64,000 bases of DNA from Streptomyces rimosus (GTDB lineage: Bacteria > Actinomycetota > Actinomycetes > Streptomycetales > Streptomycetaceae). Shown here piece after piece: positions 52,286 through 62,929 of the stretch. Under the pieces are notes generated by a model. The model searched no databases. It was not told the DNA's origin and saw only the letters and a list, made by a program, of their open reading frames with translations. The DNA lies in NCBI RefSeq assembly GCF_008704655.1, contig NZ_CP023688.1:3844001-3908000 (forward strand). The letters run 5' to 3'. Both the position numbers and the translations under genes were made by a program. Position 1 is the first letter of the stretch. Each line of letters opens with the position of its first letter.

Positions 52286-53419
52286 TCAGCTCACCACCCC
52301 CAACATCTCCCTCTCACTACGGTTCAGCCACCGCCCGCCCGTATCCGTACACGTCACGACGTCCCCGATCCGCACGCCGAACCGCCCCGGAAGGTAGATC
52401 CCCGGCTCGATCGAGAAGCACATCCCGGGAACCAGCGGCAGTTGTTCGCCCTCCACGAGGTACGGCGGTTCGTGCGGGACAGAACCGATTCCCCGGCCCG
52501 TACGGTGGGTGAAGTACTCCCCGTAACCCGCCGCCTTGATGACCCTCCGGGCCGCCCGGTCGATCTCCTGGCAGGCCGCGCCCGGCCGCACCGCCTCGAA
52601 GGCCGCCCGCTGCGCCTCCCGTACGACCTCGTACACCTTGCGCTCCTCGGCGGACGGCGGCGCCCCTACGCGTACGGTCCGGCCGGTGTAGGAGCAGTAG
52701 CCGTCCTTCAGGCCGGCGAAATCGAGCACCACCATGTCCCCGTCCTCGATGACCCGCTCGCCCGCCTCGTGCTGTGGATCGGCCCCATTGGGGCCGGACC
52801 CCACGACCACGAAGGCGACCGCCTCGTGTCCGTTCCCGGTGAGCAATCGCGTGATATCGGCGCCCACTTCACGCTCCCGCCGCCCGGCGAAGCGCAGGCC
52901 GAGGGCCGCCTCGTACGTGGCATCCGAGGCCACCGCCGCGGCTTCCAGCCGTGCCACCTCGTGGGCGTCCTTGACGGCGCGCAGCATGGGCAGCGCCTCC
53001 GTAACCGCGATATACGAGGTGCCCGGCGCGGCGCGCTGCAAAGCCAGCAGGTCGCGTGCCCATGTCATGTCCGAGACCGCGTAACGCCCATCCGGAGCCA
53101 GCCAGTCCGCCAGCAGGGCGTACGGGTCCGCCGCACCCACCGCCCAAGCGGTCACCTCCAGCGCGCCCGCGCCTGGGGCCTGCTCCGCGACGGCCTTCTC
53201 GTGCGCGGGCACCAGCAGCTGGGGCCGCCGCTCCGCGGGCTCCGAGGTGATGACCAGCGCGGTCACCAGCCCCCGAACGCTCGCGGGGGTGTATCCGCAC
53301 AGCCACACCATCATGGGCCCCGGCGTCACGATCAGTCCCGTCAGCCCGGCGTCCTCCGCGGCCCGAACCGCCCGCGTCATCCGTCGCTCGTGATCCACAC
53401 GCCCCATCGAAGTCGCCAT
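52286..53419 (-). CDS. M24-fold (Xaa-Pro peptidase/creatinase-like) protein lacking metal ligands
   Basis: A 377-residue pita-bread-fold protein. An N-terminal creatinase-like domain spans about 10-145; the M24 domain is about 150-377. Of the five dinuclear metal ligands, Asp233 (VLDFAG) and Glu338 (SIEPGIY) remain. The second Asp is Tyr244 (GYCSYTGRT), the His of HRTGHGIG is Arg309 (HRTGRGIG), and the last Glu is Gly352 (GVRIGDVV). Each codon was read directly. It is therefore unlikely to be a metallopeptidase; a metal-free enzyme like creatinase or a binding protein is possible. ATG 53419 has a weak ribosome site. Confidence 0.88.
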   Translation of the reverse strand: MATSMGRVDHERRMTRAVRAAEDAGLTGLIVTPGPMMVWLCGYTPASVRGLVTALVITSEPAERRPQLLVPAHEKAVAEQAPGAGALEVTAWAVGAADPYALLADWLAPDGRYAVSDMTWARDLLALQRAAPGTSYIAVTEALPMLRAVKDAHEVARLEAAAVASDATYEAALGLRFAGRREREVGADITRLLTGNGHEAVAFVVVGSGPNGADPQHEAGERVIEDGDMVVLDFAGLKDGYCSYTGRTVRVGAPPSAEERKVYEVVREAQRAAFEAVRPGAACQEIDRAARRVIKAAGYGEYFTHRTGRGIGSVPHEPPYLVEGEQLPLVPGMCFSIEPGIYLPGRFGVRIGDVVTCTDTGGRWLNRSEREMLGVVS

Positions 53420-53642
53420 GCCGGTGAACCTACGCCGTCGCACGTACAGCGCACCCGACGAAACACGCCACCCGCGAGCACCCCGACCGAGCCCGCCCAC
53501 ACCAGACCGCCCCCGAACGAACTCGACCGCATTCGACCGTCCTCCCCTCCCTCCATCGCACCCGACCGGACCGGGCACAGAATGTCGGGCCCGGCCACAT
53601 GCGATCTTCCTAACGTGACGAGCACAAGGGAAGGAGGCCGAA

Positions 53643-54515
53643 GTGCTGGAGCGGCTGAACGAGGCCCTGGAACACATCGAGTCCCACCTCGACCGGCAGA
53701 TCGAGGTGAGCCGGCTGGCGCGGATCGCGATGACGTCGGAATACCACTTCCGCCGCATGTTCTCCGCGCTGGCGGGAGTCTCGCTGTCGGAGTACATCCG
53801 GCGCCGGCGGCTCACCGTCGCGGGGGCCGAGGTGCTCGCCGGGGAGCGGACGCTGCTGGAGATCGCGGTGCGGTACGGGTACGGCTCGGGCGAAGCGTTC
53901 GCCCGCGCGTTCCGGGCCGTACACGGTGTGGGGCCGGGCGAGGCCCGGCGGACCGGCGCCGCACTGCACTCCCAGCCCCGGATGTCCTTCCGTCTCATCA
54001 TCGAAGGGAGCAGCAGCATGCGATACCGGGTCGTGGAGAAGGAACAGTTCCACGTCATCGGCAAGAAGGCCCGGGTTCCGCTCGTCCACCAGGGCGTGAA
54101 CCCGGCGATCGCGGACTTCATCCGCGGCATCGGCCAGGAAACCCTGGACCGCATCACGGCGCTGTCCGACCAGCAGCCGGAGGGACTCGTCGCGGTCTGC
54201 GACGACCTCGACCCGAGCCGGGCCGAGGGCACCGAACTCGACTATTACCACGGCGTGGTGAGCCAGCTGCCCGCCCCGGACGACCTGGACACCCTGGTCG
54301 TCCCCGCCGGCACCTGGGCAGTCTTCGAGAACTCCGGCCCGTTCCCGGAGGCGCTGCAGTTCCTCTGGCGCGACGTATTCACCCAGTGGTTCCCGTCCAA
54401 CCCGTATCAGAGCCGACCGGGGCCGGAGATCCTGCGCACCCGCTTGTCGCAAGATTCATCACAGGCGGACGCAGAGCTTTGGATTCCGGTGGAGAGGCTG
54501 AACGACGCCGGATAA
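53643..54515 (+). CDS. AraC family regulator with GyrI-like effector domain
   Basis: A 290-residue protein. Two AraC helix-turn-helices fill residues 1-110 (IEVSRLARIAMTSEYHFRRMFSALAGVSLSEYIRRRRL; LLEIAVRYGYGSGEAFARAFRAVHG). Residues about 125-290 are a GyrI/SHV-type drug-binding domain (FHVIGKKARVPL, WIPVERL). This is the layout of Rob/SoxS-like multidrug-sensing regulators. GTG 53643 follows AAGGGAAGGAGG. It is divergent from the M24-like gene, a possible target. Confidence 0.92.
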   Translation: MLERLNEALEHIESHLDRQIEVSRLARIAMTSEYHFRRMFSALAGVSLSEYIRRRRLTVAGAEVLAGERTLLEIAVRYGYGSGEAFARAFRAVHGVGPGEARRTGAALHSQPRMSFRLIIEGSSSMRYRVVEKEQFHVIGKKARVPLVHQGVNPAIADFIRGIGQETLDRITALSDQQPEGLVAVCDDLDPSRAEGTELDYYHGVVSQLPAPDDLDTLVVPAGTWAVFENSGPFPEALQFLWRDVFTQWFPSNPYQSRPGPEILRTRLSQDSSQADAELWIPVERLNDAG

Positions 54516-54577
54516 CGCAGGCCGAAAAGCAGCACGTGAGCCCGCAAGCCGCCCCCAACCAGAACGTCCCCATCCGG

Positions 54578-55015
54578 CTACCCGGCCTCCCGCTCCCCGA
54601 CCGACCGCGAACGCTCATAACAATCATAGTTACGCTGAGCGACAATCCGACCGTCGCGAAACTCCAGAAAAACCGCGATGCGAGCCCGCAGCACATGCCC
54701 TGAGGGCAGGTCCCCCAACGCCACCGCCAGCGTCCCGGCCCAGTCCACCTCAAGGGCCACCTGATCACCCACCGCAACAGCATTGAGCACGTCGAACCTC
54801 TGGCACCGCAACACCCCGCGCCCCCGCTCAGCAGCCTCAAGGATGCCGGCCAGGTCCCGCACCGCCCCATCAGGAAATAGCACGTTGGGGAACTCACGCT
54901 GCACAACATCCGCATGAAAGAACCCGGCCAGCTCCTCCCCGACAGCACCACGACCAACAGCCTGATGATAACGAACCGCCGTATCCACAAGGGGGTGCCG
55001 CTGCAGACCCGTCAT
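54578..55015 (-). CDS. NTF2-like/SnoaL family protein
   Basis: A 145-residue cone-fold protein: ATG 55015 start MTGLQRHPLVDTAVRYHQAV, FFHADVVQREFPN, and the strand pattern ALEVDWAGTLAV and LRARIAVFLEFRDGRIVAQRNYDCYE. Enzymatic role unknown. TACCCT (55028-55023) lies seven bases before ATG and no ribosome site is visible, so the message may be leaderless. Confidence 0.82.
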   Translation of the reverse strand: MTGLQRHPLVDTAVRYHQAVGRGAVGEELAGFFHADVVQREFPNVLFPDGAVRDLAGILEAAERGRGVLRCQRFDVLNAVAVGDQVALEVDWAGTLAVALGDLPSGHVLRARIAVFLEFRDGRIVAQRNYDCYERSRSVGEREAG

Positions 55016-55061
55016 GCACGCCAGGGTAGAGCGCCCGCCATCCACGAACAGCCAAAACACA

Positions 55062-55095
55062 GACACCCCTCCGGAAGACCTTCCGGAGGGGTGTC
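55062..55095. terminator. Strong hairpin between the NTF2-like gene and tRNA-Thr
   Basis: Perfect 16-bp arms (55062-55077 and 55080-55095) with a 2-nt loop; it lies 29 bp downstream of the tRNA 3' end on the minus strand. Confidence 0.85.
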
Positions 55096-55123
55096 CCAAT
55101 GCGTTTCGCCTGGTCAGCGACAG

Positions 55124-55197
55124 AGCCCCCTGTCGGATTCGAACCGACGACCTACGCTTTACAAGAGCGTTGCTCTGACCAGCTGAGCTAAGGAGGC
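55124..55197 (-). tRNA. tRNA-Thr (anticodon TGT)
   Basis: 74-nt cloverleaf. Acceptor GCCTCCT pairs with AGGGGGC (one G-T wobble), D-arm AGCTCAGCTGGTCAGAGC, anticodon loop CTTGTAA with TGT complementary to 55161-55163, T-arm GGTTCGAATCC. CCA is not encoded. Confidence 0.97.
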
Positions 55198-55263
55198 GTG
55201 CCTGGTGAAGTGTACCCAGGGTCGCAGCCTACCTGGCGCCGTTATTTCGTGACCCGCGGGCTA

Positions 55264-55292
55264 CTGACAGCGGGCGTCGGCGCGGGTACCGT
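55264..55292 (+). promoter_or_regulatory. msiK promoter
   Basis: CTGACA (55264-55269), 17-bp spacer, TACCGT (55287-55292). Leader to the msiK ATG is about 75 nt. Confidence 0.6.
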
Positions 55293-55309
55293 CACGGTCA
55301 GTCCTCAGC

Positions 55310-55325
55310 AGTGGACTACACCACT
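55310..55325. promoter_or_regulatory. DasR-responsive element-like site in the msiK leader
   Basis: AGTGGACTACACCACT matches the DasR consensus AGTGGTCTAGACCACT at 14 of 16 positions and is near-perfectly palindromic. It lies just after the predicted RNA start. Confidence 0.75.
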
Positions 55326-55374
55326 CCTTTTACTCGGATCGTCCGGCACGTTCCTGCCGGTGAAGGGATACACC

Positions 55375-56511
55375 ATGGCTACGGTCACCTACGACCAGGC
55401 GACCCGGATCTACCCGGGTTCCGAGAAGCCCGCCGTCGACAAGCTGGACATCGAGATCGAGGACGGCGAGTTCCTCGTCCTGGTCGGGCCGTCCGGATGT
55501 GGGAAGTCGACCTCGCTGCGGATGCTGGCGGGGCTGGAGGACGTCAACGACGGGGCGATCCGGATCGGGGACCGGGACGTCACGCATCTGCCGCCGAAGG
55601 ACCGGGACATCGCCATGGTGTTCCAGAACTACGCGCTCTACCCGCACATGACCGTCGCCGACAACATGGGCTTCGCGCTCAAGATCGCGGGCGTGAACAA
55701 GGCGGAGATCCGGCAGAAGGTCGAGGACGCGGCGAAGATCCTGGACCTGACCGAGTACCTGGGGCGCAAGCCCAAGGCGCTCTCCGGTGGTCAGCGTCAG
55801 CGGGTGGCCATGGGGCGCGCCATCGTGCGCGAGCCGCAGGTGTTCCTCATGGACGAGCCGCTGTCCAACCTGGACGCGAAGCTGCGCGTACAGACGCGTA
55901 CGCAGATCGCCGGTCTGCAGCGGCGCCTCGGGATCACCACCGTGTACGTCACGCACGACCAGGTCGAGGCCATGACGATGGGCGACCGGGTGGCCGTCCT
56001 GAAGGACGGGCTGCTCCAGCAGATCGACTCGCCGCGCAACATGTACGACCGGCCCAGCAACCTCTTCGTCGCGGGCTTCATCGGGTCGCCGGCGATGAAC
56101 CTCGTCGAGGTGCCGATCACGGACGGCGGTGTGAAGTTCGGCAACAGCGTCGTGCCGGTGAGCCGGGAGGCGCTGGCCGCCGCGGCCGACAAGGGGGACC
56201 GTACGGTCACCGTCGGCGTCCGTCCCGAGCACTTCGACATCGTGGAGCAGAACGGCAGCGCCGCCAAGTCGCTCTCCAAGGAGGCCGCGGACGCCCCGGC
56301 GGGCCTGGCCGTCACGGTCAACGTGGTCGAGGAGCTGGGTGCCGACGGGTACGTGTACGGGTCGGCGGTCGTCGGTGACGAGCACAAGGACCTGGTCGTA
56401 CGTGTCAACGGGCGGCAGGTGCCGGAGAAGGGCACCGAGCTGCACGTCGTGCCGCGGCCGGGTGAGACGCACGTCTTCTCGACGTCGACGGGTGAGCGGC
56501 TGAGTGACTGA
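55375..56511 (+). CDS. msiK: MsiK, multiple sugar import ATPase
   Basis: A 378-residue ABC ATPase that energises several oligosaccharide importers (chitobiose, cellobiose, maltose and others) in streptomycetes. Walker A GPSGCGKST (38-46), Q-loop VFQNYALYPHMTV, signature LSGGQRQR, Walker B VFLMDEPLSNLDAKLR, H-loop YVTHDQ. C-terminal about 240-378 is the MalK-type OB regulatory domain (VGVRPEHFDI). No permease is adjacent, as is normal. ATG 55375 has GAAGGGA. A DasR-like site precedes it. Confidence 0.96.
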   Translation: MATVTYDQATRIYPGSEKPAVDKLDIEIEDGEFLVLVGPSGCGKSTSLRMLAGLEDVNDGAIRIGDRDVTHLPPKDRDIAMVFQNYALYPHMTVADNMGFALKIAGVNKAEIRQKVEDAAKILDLTEYLGRKPKALSGGQRQRVAMGRAIVREPQVFLMDEPLSNLDAKLRVQTRTQIAGLQRRLGITTVYVTHDQVEAMTMGDRVAVLKDGLLQQIDSPRNMYDRPSNLFVAGFIGSPAMNLVEVPITDGGVKFGNSVVPVSREALAAAADKGDRTVTVGVRPEHFDIVEQNGSAAKSLSKEAADAPAGLAVTVNVVEELGADGYVYGSAVVGDEHKDLVVRVNGRQVPEKGTELHVVPRPGETHVFSTSTGERLSD

Positions 56512-56517
56512 ATGACT

Positions 56518-56867
56518 GAGCCGGCGCTCCTATCAACCGGGCCGGCGCCCCCAATCGGGCCGGCGCCCCCATCAACCGAGCCGCCGCTCAGCAACCGAGC
56601 CGCCATTGAGTGACCGGGCCGCTGCCGGGCCGCCAGGCCGCCCCGTACGCTGCCGGCTGGCCGGGCCGCCCCGTACGCTGCCGGGTCGCCCGGCCACCCC
56701 GTAGGCTAGCCCCCGCCCGCCGCGTGATGCAGCGGCCTGGACGGCCCACCAGCTCCTCCCACACGGCGGTGCCCGCCCTCCAAGGCCGGCACCGCCGTCC
56801 CGTCGTACCGAGGCCGCCACCGCCGTCCCGTCCCACCGAGGCCGCCACCGCCGCCCCGTCGCGCCAG
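56518..56867. repeat. Intergenic repeat cluster after msiK
   Basis: 56518-56635: about five imperfect 18-21-bp units with the core GGGCCGGCGCCCCC or GAGCCGCC. 56636-56707: a 28-bp unit repeated 2.6 times. 56784-56867: three 28-bp units of a different sequence. The gap 56512-57026 holds no gene; the part nearest 57027 is A+T richer, as for a promoter. Confidence 0.8.
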
Positions 56868-57026
56868 GAGCCCGCCCCCCCACCCAGCCCCCTTGTCGAC
56901 AAATACCCCGGCACAGCCGTCATTTCGAGCCTGTACGTCAACATCGCGCGCGTTGAGAGAGCGAAAATATCGCTCGATTCGGTGACTAAATGTCGCCAAA
57001 TCATCACTACTCGCTACCATCGCCCC

Positions 57027-57446
57027 GTGAACTCCGCAGCCCGCCGTATCGGCCGAACCCTCGCCCTAGTCCTTCCCGTCGTGCTCGTCCTGTCCGGGAC
57101 GCTCGCCGTCACCCGCGTCCCGTGGGCGTCTCCCGGGACGGACTCGCAGATGCTGACCGCGTCCTCCGAGAACGCCTCCACCAAGGCCGGTTCCCGGGCG
57201 CCGCAGGACGTGCTCCGCGACCGGCTCCTGGTGGAACTCCAGGACAAGGACCCCGGTGTCGCCCTGACCCACCTCCAGGAGGAGACCACCAAGCGGCCCT
57301 CGCTGGCCAAGCACTGCATGGCCATCGCGCGCGCCCTGGGCCGTGCCGCGGTCGCCAAGTACGGCGGTGCCACGCACCGTGCGCAGGCATGGTCCCGGCC
57401 GGTCTGCGATACGTCGTTCGCCACCGGCGTCGCCTCTGTCCAGTGA
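57027..57446 (+). CDS. Small secreted or membrane-anchored hypothetical protein
   Basis: A 139-residue protein with an N-terminal hydrophobic helix (RTLALVLPVVLVLSGTLAV). The mature part carries two Cys that could pair (LAKHCMAIARALGRAAVAKYGG and SRPVCDTSFATG). No family recognised with confidence. TACCAT (57015-57020) is six bases before GTG 57027 and there is no ribosome site, so a leaderless start is likely. It precedes the nucleotidyltransferase gene by 30 bp. Confidence 0.75.
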   Translation: MNSAARRIGRTLALVLPVVLVLSGTLAVTRVPWASPGTDSQMLTASSENASTKAGSRAPQDVLRDRLLVELQDKDPGVALTHLQEETTKRPSLAKHCMAIARALGRAAVAKYGGATHRAQAWSRPVCDTSFATGVASVQ

Positions 57447-57476
57447 CCCCGGCTCGCACCGCATAGGGTGCGAACC

Positions 57477-58202
57477 ATGACAGCCCCGTACCCGCACCCC
57501 ACGCAGGCCGTGGTCCTGGCCGGAGGCCAGGGTTCGCGACTTCGCCCGTACACCGACGACCGTCCCAAGCCGATGGTCGAGATTCCCGGCACCGGAACCC
57601 CGATCATCGGCCACCAGCTCGCCTGGCTGGCCTCCGAGGGCGTCACGGACGCGGTCGTCTCCTGCGGCCATCTGGCCGAAGTGCTCCAGGACTGGCTGTC
57701 CCAGGCACAACTTCCCCTGAATGTCACGACCGTTGTCGAGACCGAGCCGCTCGGTCGCGGTGGCGGTCTGAAGTACGCCGCCGCCTCGCTGCCCCGGCCG
57801 GAAGAGCCCTGGTACGCGACCAACGGCGACATCTGGACCCGCTTCTCCCTGCGCGAGATGGCGGACTTCCACCATGAGCGCGGCGCGGACGCCACCCTCG
57901 CGCTGGCCCGGCCGCGCATTCCCTGGGGCGTCGTGGAGACCGACGAGTTCGGCCATGTCCTCGACTTCATCGAGGCGCCGCCCTCCCCTTACCTGATCAA
58001 CGCCGGTGTGTACGTCTTCTCCGCCGCCTTCACCGGGCTGCTGCCCGCGCGCGGGGACCACGAGCGCACCACGTTCCCCCGCCTGGCCCGCGAACGCCGG
58101 CTGGCGGGCTTCCCGCTGCCGCACGGGGCGTACTGGCGGGCCATCGACACGGCCAAGGACCTGACCGAGGCGGCCAAGGAGCTGGGCTCGCGGGGGGTCT
58201 GA
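57477..58202 (+). CDS. NDP-sugar pyrophosphorylase-like nucleotidyltransferase
   Basis: A 241-residue GT-A nucleotidyltransferase of the glucose-1-phosphate or mannose-1-phosphate type: AVVLAGGQGSRLRPYTDDRPKPMVEI at the N-terminus, TNGDIWTRF for metal and sugar contact, and YLINAGVYVFS. It lacks the left-handed beta-helix tail of larger homologues, so it is a minimal catalytic form. TAGGGT (57464-57469) lies seven bases before ATG 57477 with no ribosome site; an in-frame GTG at 57468 overlaps that box. Sugar and base are not predictable. Confidence 0.87.
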   Translation: MTAPYPHPTQAVVLAGGQGSRLRPYTDDRPKPMVEIPGTGTPIIGHQLAWLASEGVTDAVVSCGHLAEVLQDWLSQAQLPLNVTTVVETEPLGRGGGLKYAAASLPRPEEPWYATNGDIWTRFSLREMADFHHERGADATLALARPRIPWGVVETDEFGHVLDFIEAPPSPYLINAGVYVFSAAFTGLLPARGDHERTTFPRLARERRLAGFPLPHGAYWRAIDTAKDLTEAAKELGSRGV

Positions 58203-58250
58203 GCGCGAACGCGCCTGAGCTCCTGTACGTACAGGTGGCCCCGCGGCCGC

Positions 58251-58296
58251 ACGACGGACCGCCCCCACAGCCGTTGCCGTAGGGGCGGTCCGTCGT
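58251..58296. terminator. Bidirectional terminator between the nucleotidyltransferase and DoxX genes
   Basis: Perfect 15-bp arms (58251-58265 and 58282-58296) with a 16-nt loop. Confidence 0.8.
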
Positions 58297-58323
58297 ATCC
58301 GGCTCACGTGAGGGCCCAGGCCC

Positions 58324-59961
58324 TCACCCCAGCAACCCGCCCAGCGTGCTCCCCCGCCCCCTGCCGTTGCTGGAGCTGCTCGAACCGCTCTCGCTCGCGC
58401 CTCCGTTGGCGCCGCCGGCGGTGCCGCCCACGGAGGGGGCCTGGGGGGTCGTCGCCGGGGCCCGTGTCGGTACGGACTGCCGCGGCGGCGTGCCGTTGGA
58501 CGTGTGGCCGGGCTGCTGGGCCGACCCGGTGACGCTGCCGGTGGCCCGCGCCATGCCGGGGGCCGAGGCCGACGGGGTCTTGGACTTCGGGGTGCCTGCC
58601 TTGCGCGAGGCGTCGGCCGACGGCTTTCCGGGGTGCTTCGGCGTCTTGCCGGGGCGTCCGGGGCCGGGCCGCACCTTGGTGCCGCCGCGCTCGGACTGCT
58701 GGGGCAGCGGCGAGCCGGGCAGGTTGTTGATCGCGGGCTCGCCGGGCTTCGGTACGGACGGCACCGTGGCGGACCGTACGGCACTGCCCAGCAGCGACCC
58801 GGTCAGCAGCGTCAGGCCGACGACCACGGCCGTCAGGACGGCGCCGCGGCGCAGTACCCGGCGCCGCAGGGCCCACAGCTCGACCCGCGGGCCGAGCCGG
58901 CGCCACGCCTCCCCGGCCAGCCTGGCGTCCATCGAGTAGACCGGCGCGCCCGCGATGACCAGCGGGCTCCAGGCGGCGAGGTAGATGATGTCCGGGGCGT
59001 CGTAGACCGGTACGGTGCGCCAGCTGACCGTCATCAGGAGCGTGGCGGACAGCAGCGCGCCGAACGACGCGGCGACCCGCTGCCACAGCCCGCACATGGT
59101 CAGCACGCCGACCACGACCTGGAGGAAGGCCACGGTCAGGCCGGCCCCCACCGGGTGCGAGAGCGCGAAGTCGCGCAGCGGCGCCACCAGCGACCACGGG
59201 TGCAGCGACTGGAGCCACTTGACCATCGAGCCGCGCTCGCCGCCGTCGAAGTAGACGGGGTCGCAGAGCTTGCCCATGCCCGCGTACACGCTGATCAGGC
59301 CGAGGAAGATGCGCAGCGGCAGCAGGACGACGCCGAGGTTCATCCGGTGCCCGGGGTAGTAGGCGTGGCGGATCGTCTCGCCGCGCCGCTTGGGCCCGTC
59401 GTCGGGGCGTTCGTACGCGGCTTCGTCGTCCGCGTACGGCGGCTCGTCCTCGTAGTGGTCGTAGGCGCCGGTGGTCGGGCGTACGCCCTCCAGCAGGGTG
59501 GTGTCCCCGTCCACGGGGCCGCGCTGGCCGACCACGGTCGAGGACGGACCTGCGGAGCCCGCGGCGGGCTGCTCCTCGTCGAGCCGGACCCTGGGCAGGA
59601 CCTGGGTCGTGGTGCCGGCGTCCTCGCCCCGCTCGGCGGTGGTGCGGCCGGAGTTCCGTACGGCGTGCAGGAGTTGGCTGGTGGCCGCGGTCGTGCCGCC
59701 GGGTTCGGTGCGGCCGCTCCACACCACGGGCGCGCGACGTCTGCCCACCACCGGCTCCCGGACCACAGGGATGCTGGCGGTGTCGGCCAGGGCGCTGCTG
59801 GTTGTGGCGGGCGCGGCGAGCTGCACGCGGAAGCTGGCGTGATTGACGATGACCTGCGCGGGATCGCACGGCACCTTGACCGAGCTCAGCACCGGCTCGT
59901 CATCGAAGCCCGGCGAGCGTCCCCCCGTAGGCGTGCGGGGTGTTCTGGTGTCCACGCTCAT
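58324..59961 (-). CDS. DoxX family membrane protein with long disordered ends
   Basis: A 545-residue protein. The first about 200 residues are acidic/Thr-rich and probably disordered. A DoxX/SURF4-like core spans about 210-370 with four helices (LPLRIFLGLISVYAGMGKLCDPVYF; VGAGLTVAFLQVVVGVLTMCGLWQR; LLMTVSWRTVPVYDAPDIIYLAAW). One more helix follows (about 390-415), then a Pro/Gly/Ser/Lys tail. DoxX proteins are linked to redox and sulfur stress. ATG 59961. Confidence 0.85.
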   Translation of the reverse strand: MSVDTRTPRTPTGGRSPGFDDEPVLSSVKVPCDPAQVIVNHASFRVQLAAPATTSSALADTASIPVVREPVVGRRRAPVVWSGRTEPGGTTAATSQLLHAVRNSGRTTAERGEDAGTTTQVLPRVRLDEEQPAAGSAGPSSTVVGQRGPVDGDTTLLEGVRPTTGAYDHYEDEPPYADDEAAYERPDDGPKRRGETIRHAYYPGHRMNLGVVLLPLRIFLGLISVYAGMGKLCDPVYFDGGERGSMVKWLQSLHPWSLVAPLRDFALSHPVGAGLTVAFLQVVVGVLTMCGLWQRVAASFGALLSATLLMTVSWRTVPVYDAPDIIYLAAWSPLVIAGAPVYSMDARLAGEAWRRLGPRVELWALRRRVLRRGAVLTAVVVGLTLLTGSLLGSAVRSATVPSVPKPGEPAINNLPGSPLPQQSERGGTKVRPGPGRPGKTPKHPGKPSADASRKAGTPKSKTPSASAPGMARATGSVTGSAQQPGHTSNGTPPRQSVPTRAPATTPQAPSVGGTAGGANGGASESGSSSSSNGRGRGSTLGGLLG

Positions 59962-60245
59962 CTAACCGAGTGACCCGCGTTTAAGACACTGCTTCGACCG
60001 CGCCGATCTGTCCGAGGCCCGTCAAAGGAAGGGCGGGATCGTCCGGGATCACCGGCGGTCGTGCGGGCGGCCTGCGCATGGCCGCGGGGAGGCCCCGGCC
60101 GTACGGGTTTCGACGTACGCCGTCGCCGAACAGCCTTCCGGGTGACGATTCGGACGTACGTACGAGAGTGGACGGGGTGGTACGGGCGGAGGGACCGGCG
60201 GGCAGGGGCTCGGCCGTGAGCCACCCGCCCGCGCGCCTCACCACC

Positions 60246-61199
60246 TCACGCGCGCCGGCGCGCCGCCTCCCACAGGACCACGCCCGCCGCGACACCCGCG
60301 TTCAGCGACTCCGCGCCGCCCGGCATCGGGATGCGTACGCGGACGTCGCAGGTCTCGCCGACCAGCCGCGACAGGCCCTTGCCCTCGCTGCCGACGACGA
60401 TGACGACGGGGCCGTCCAGCACCTCCAGGTCCTGGAGCTCCATCTCGCCGTCCGCCGCGAGGCCCACGACGGTCATGCCCGCCTTCTGGTAGCCCTCCAG
60501 GGTGCGCGTCAGGTTCGTGGCGCGCGCGACCGGCGTACGGGCCGCCGTGCCCGCCGAGGTCTTCCACGCGCCCGCCGTCATACCGGCGGCGCGCCGCTCC
60601 GGCACGACCACGCCGTGTCCGCCGAACGCGGCGACGGAGCGCACCACGGCGCCCAGGTTGCGCGGGTCGGTGACGCCGTCCAGCGCGACGATCAGCGGGT
60701 CCTCGCCGTCGTCGAAGGCGGCGGCCGCCAGGTCCTCGGGGTGCGCGTACTCGTAGGGCGGCACCTGGAGGACGAGGCCCTGGTGGTTGAGCCCGTTGGT
60801 CATCCGGTCGAGCTCGGGGCGCGGCGCCTCCATCAGGTTGATGCCGCGGTCGGCGGCGAGCTGCAGCGCCTCGCGCACCCGCTCGTCGTTCTCGATGAAC
60901 TGCTGCACGTACAACGTCGTCGCGGGCACGCCGTCGCGCAGCGCCTCGAAGACCGGGTTACGGCCGACGACCAGCTCCGAGGTGCCCTTGGCGCCGCCGC
61001 GGCGCGGGGCCGGGCGCCGGTGGGCGGCCTGCTTGGCCTTGGCGTTGGCGATGCGGTTCTTCACATGTCCCTTGCGCGCGGACGCGGGCGGGGTCGGGCC
61101 CTTGCCTTCCAGGCCCCGGCGCCGCTGGCCGCCGCTGCCGACCTGCATGCCCTTCTTGTTGGACGTGCGGCGGTTCCTGCGCTGGCTGTTGCCGGCCAT
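60246..61199 (-). CDS. rlmB: 23S rRNA (guanosine-2251-2'-O)-methyltransferase
   Basis: A 317-residue SPOUT methyltransferase. A basic N-terminal extension (about 1-70, many Arg/Lys) precedes the substrate-binding domain (GRNPVFEAL). SAM-binding knot motifs: [51 protein letters not shown] precedes ATG 61199. It lies downstream of cysS on the same strand but behind a terminator-like hairpin. Confidence 0.94.
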   Translation of the reverse strand: MAGNSQRRNRRTSNKKGMQVGSGGQRRRGLEGKGPTPPASARKGHVKNRIANAKAKQAAHRRPAPRRGGAKGTSELVVGRNPVFEALRDGVPATTLYVQQFIENDERVREALQLAADRGINLMEAPRPELDRMTNGLNHQGLVLQVPPYEYAHPEDLAAAAFDDGEDPLIVALDGVTDPRNLGAVVRSVAAFGGHGVVVPERRAAGMTAGAWKTSAGTAARTPVARATNLTRTLEGYQKAGMTVVGLAADGEMELQDLEVLDGPVVIVVGSEGKGLSRLVGETCDVRVRIPMPGGAESLNAGVAAGVVLWEAARRRA

Positions 61200-61274
61200 G
61201 GGTCACCTGTCTCTTCACTGCTCTCGACGTCTCGCGACGTGGAGTGGATACGTACGTACGGATGTGTGTCTGGT

Positions 61275-61307
61275 GCGCCGGGCGCAGGTGTGCTGTGCGC
61301 CCGGCGC
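61275..61307 (-). terminator. Hairpin between cysS and rlmB
   Basis: Perfect 11-bp arms GCGCCGGGCGC (61275-61285) and GCGCCCGGCGC (61297-61307), 11-nt loop. Confidence 0.65.
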
Positions 61308-61429
61308 GTGTCTGCAAGAAGTGTCGCCTGTAGACGGCCGGTACGGCCAACCGGCCGGTGCGGCGAGCCGCTGCCGACCGGTTGCCGTGGATGCCTGCCC
61401 CGAGCGACGCCTCAGGACGACGGTCAGCC

Positions 61430-62824
<1,395 letters not shown>

Positions 62825-62929
62825 GCGTCAAGGGTAGTCCGAACCGGACAGTGCCCCGCGACCCCCGGGGCACACGGTCACAGAAGCGTGATATTTCCCC
62901 TCGACGCGACGCATGTGGACACCGCGGCC

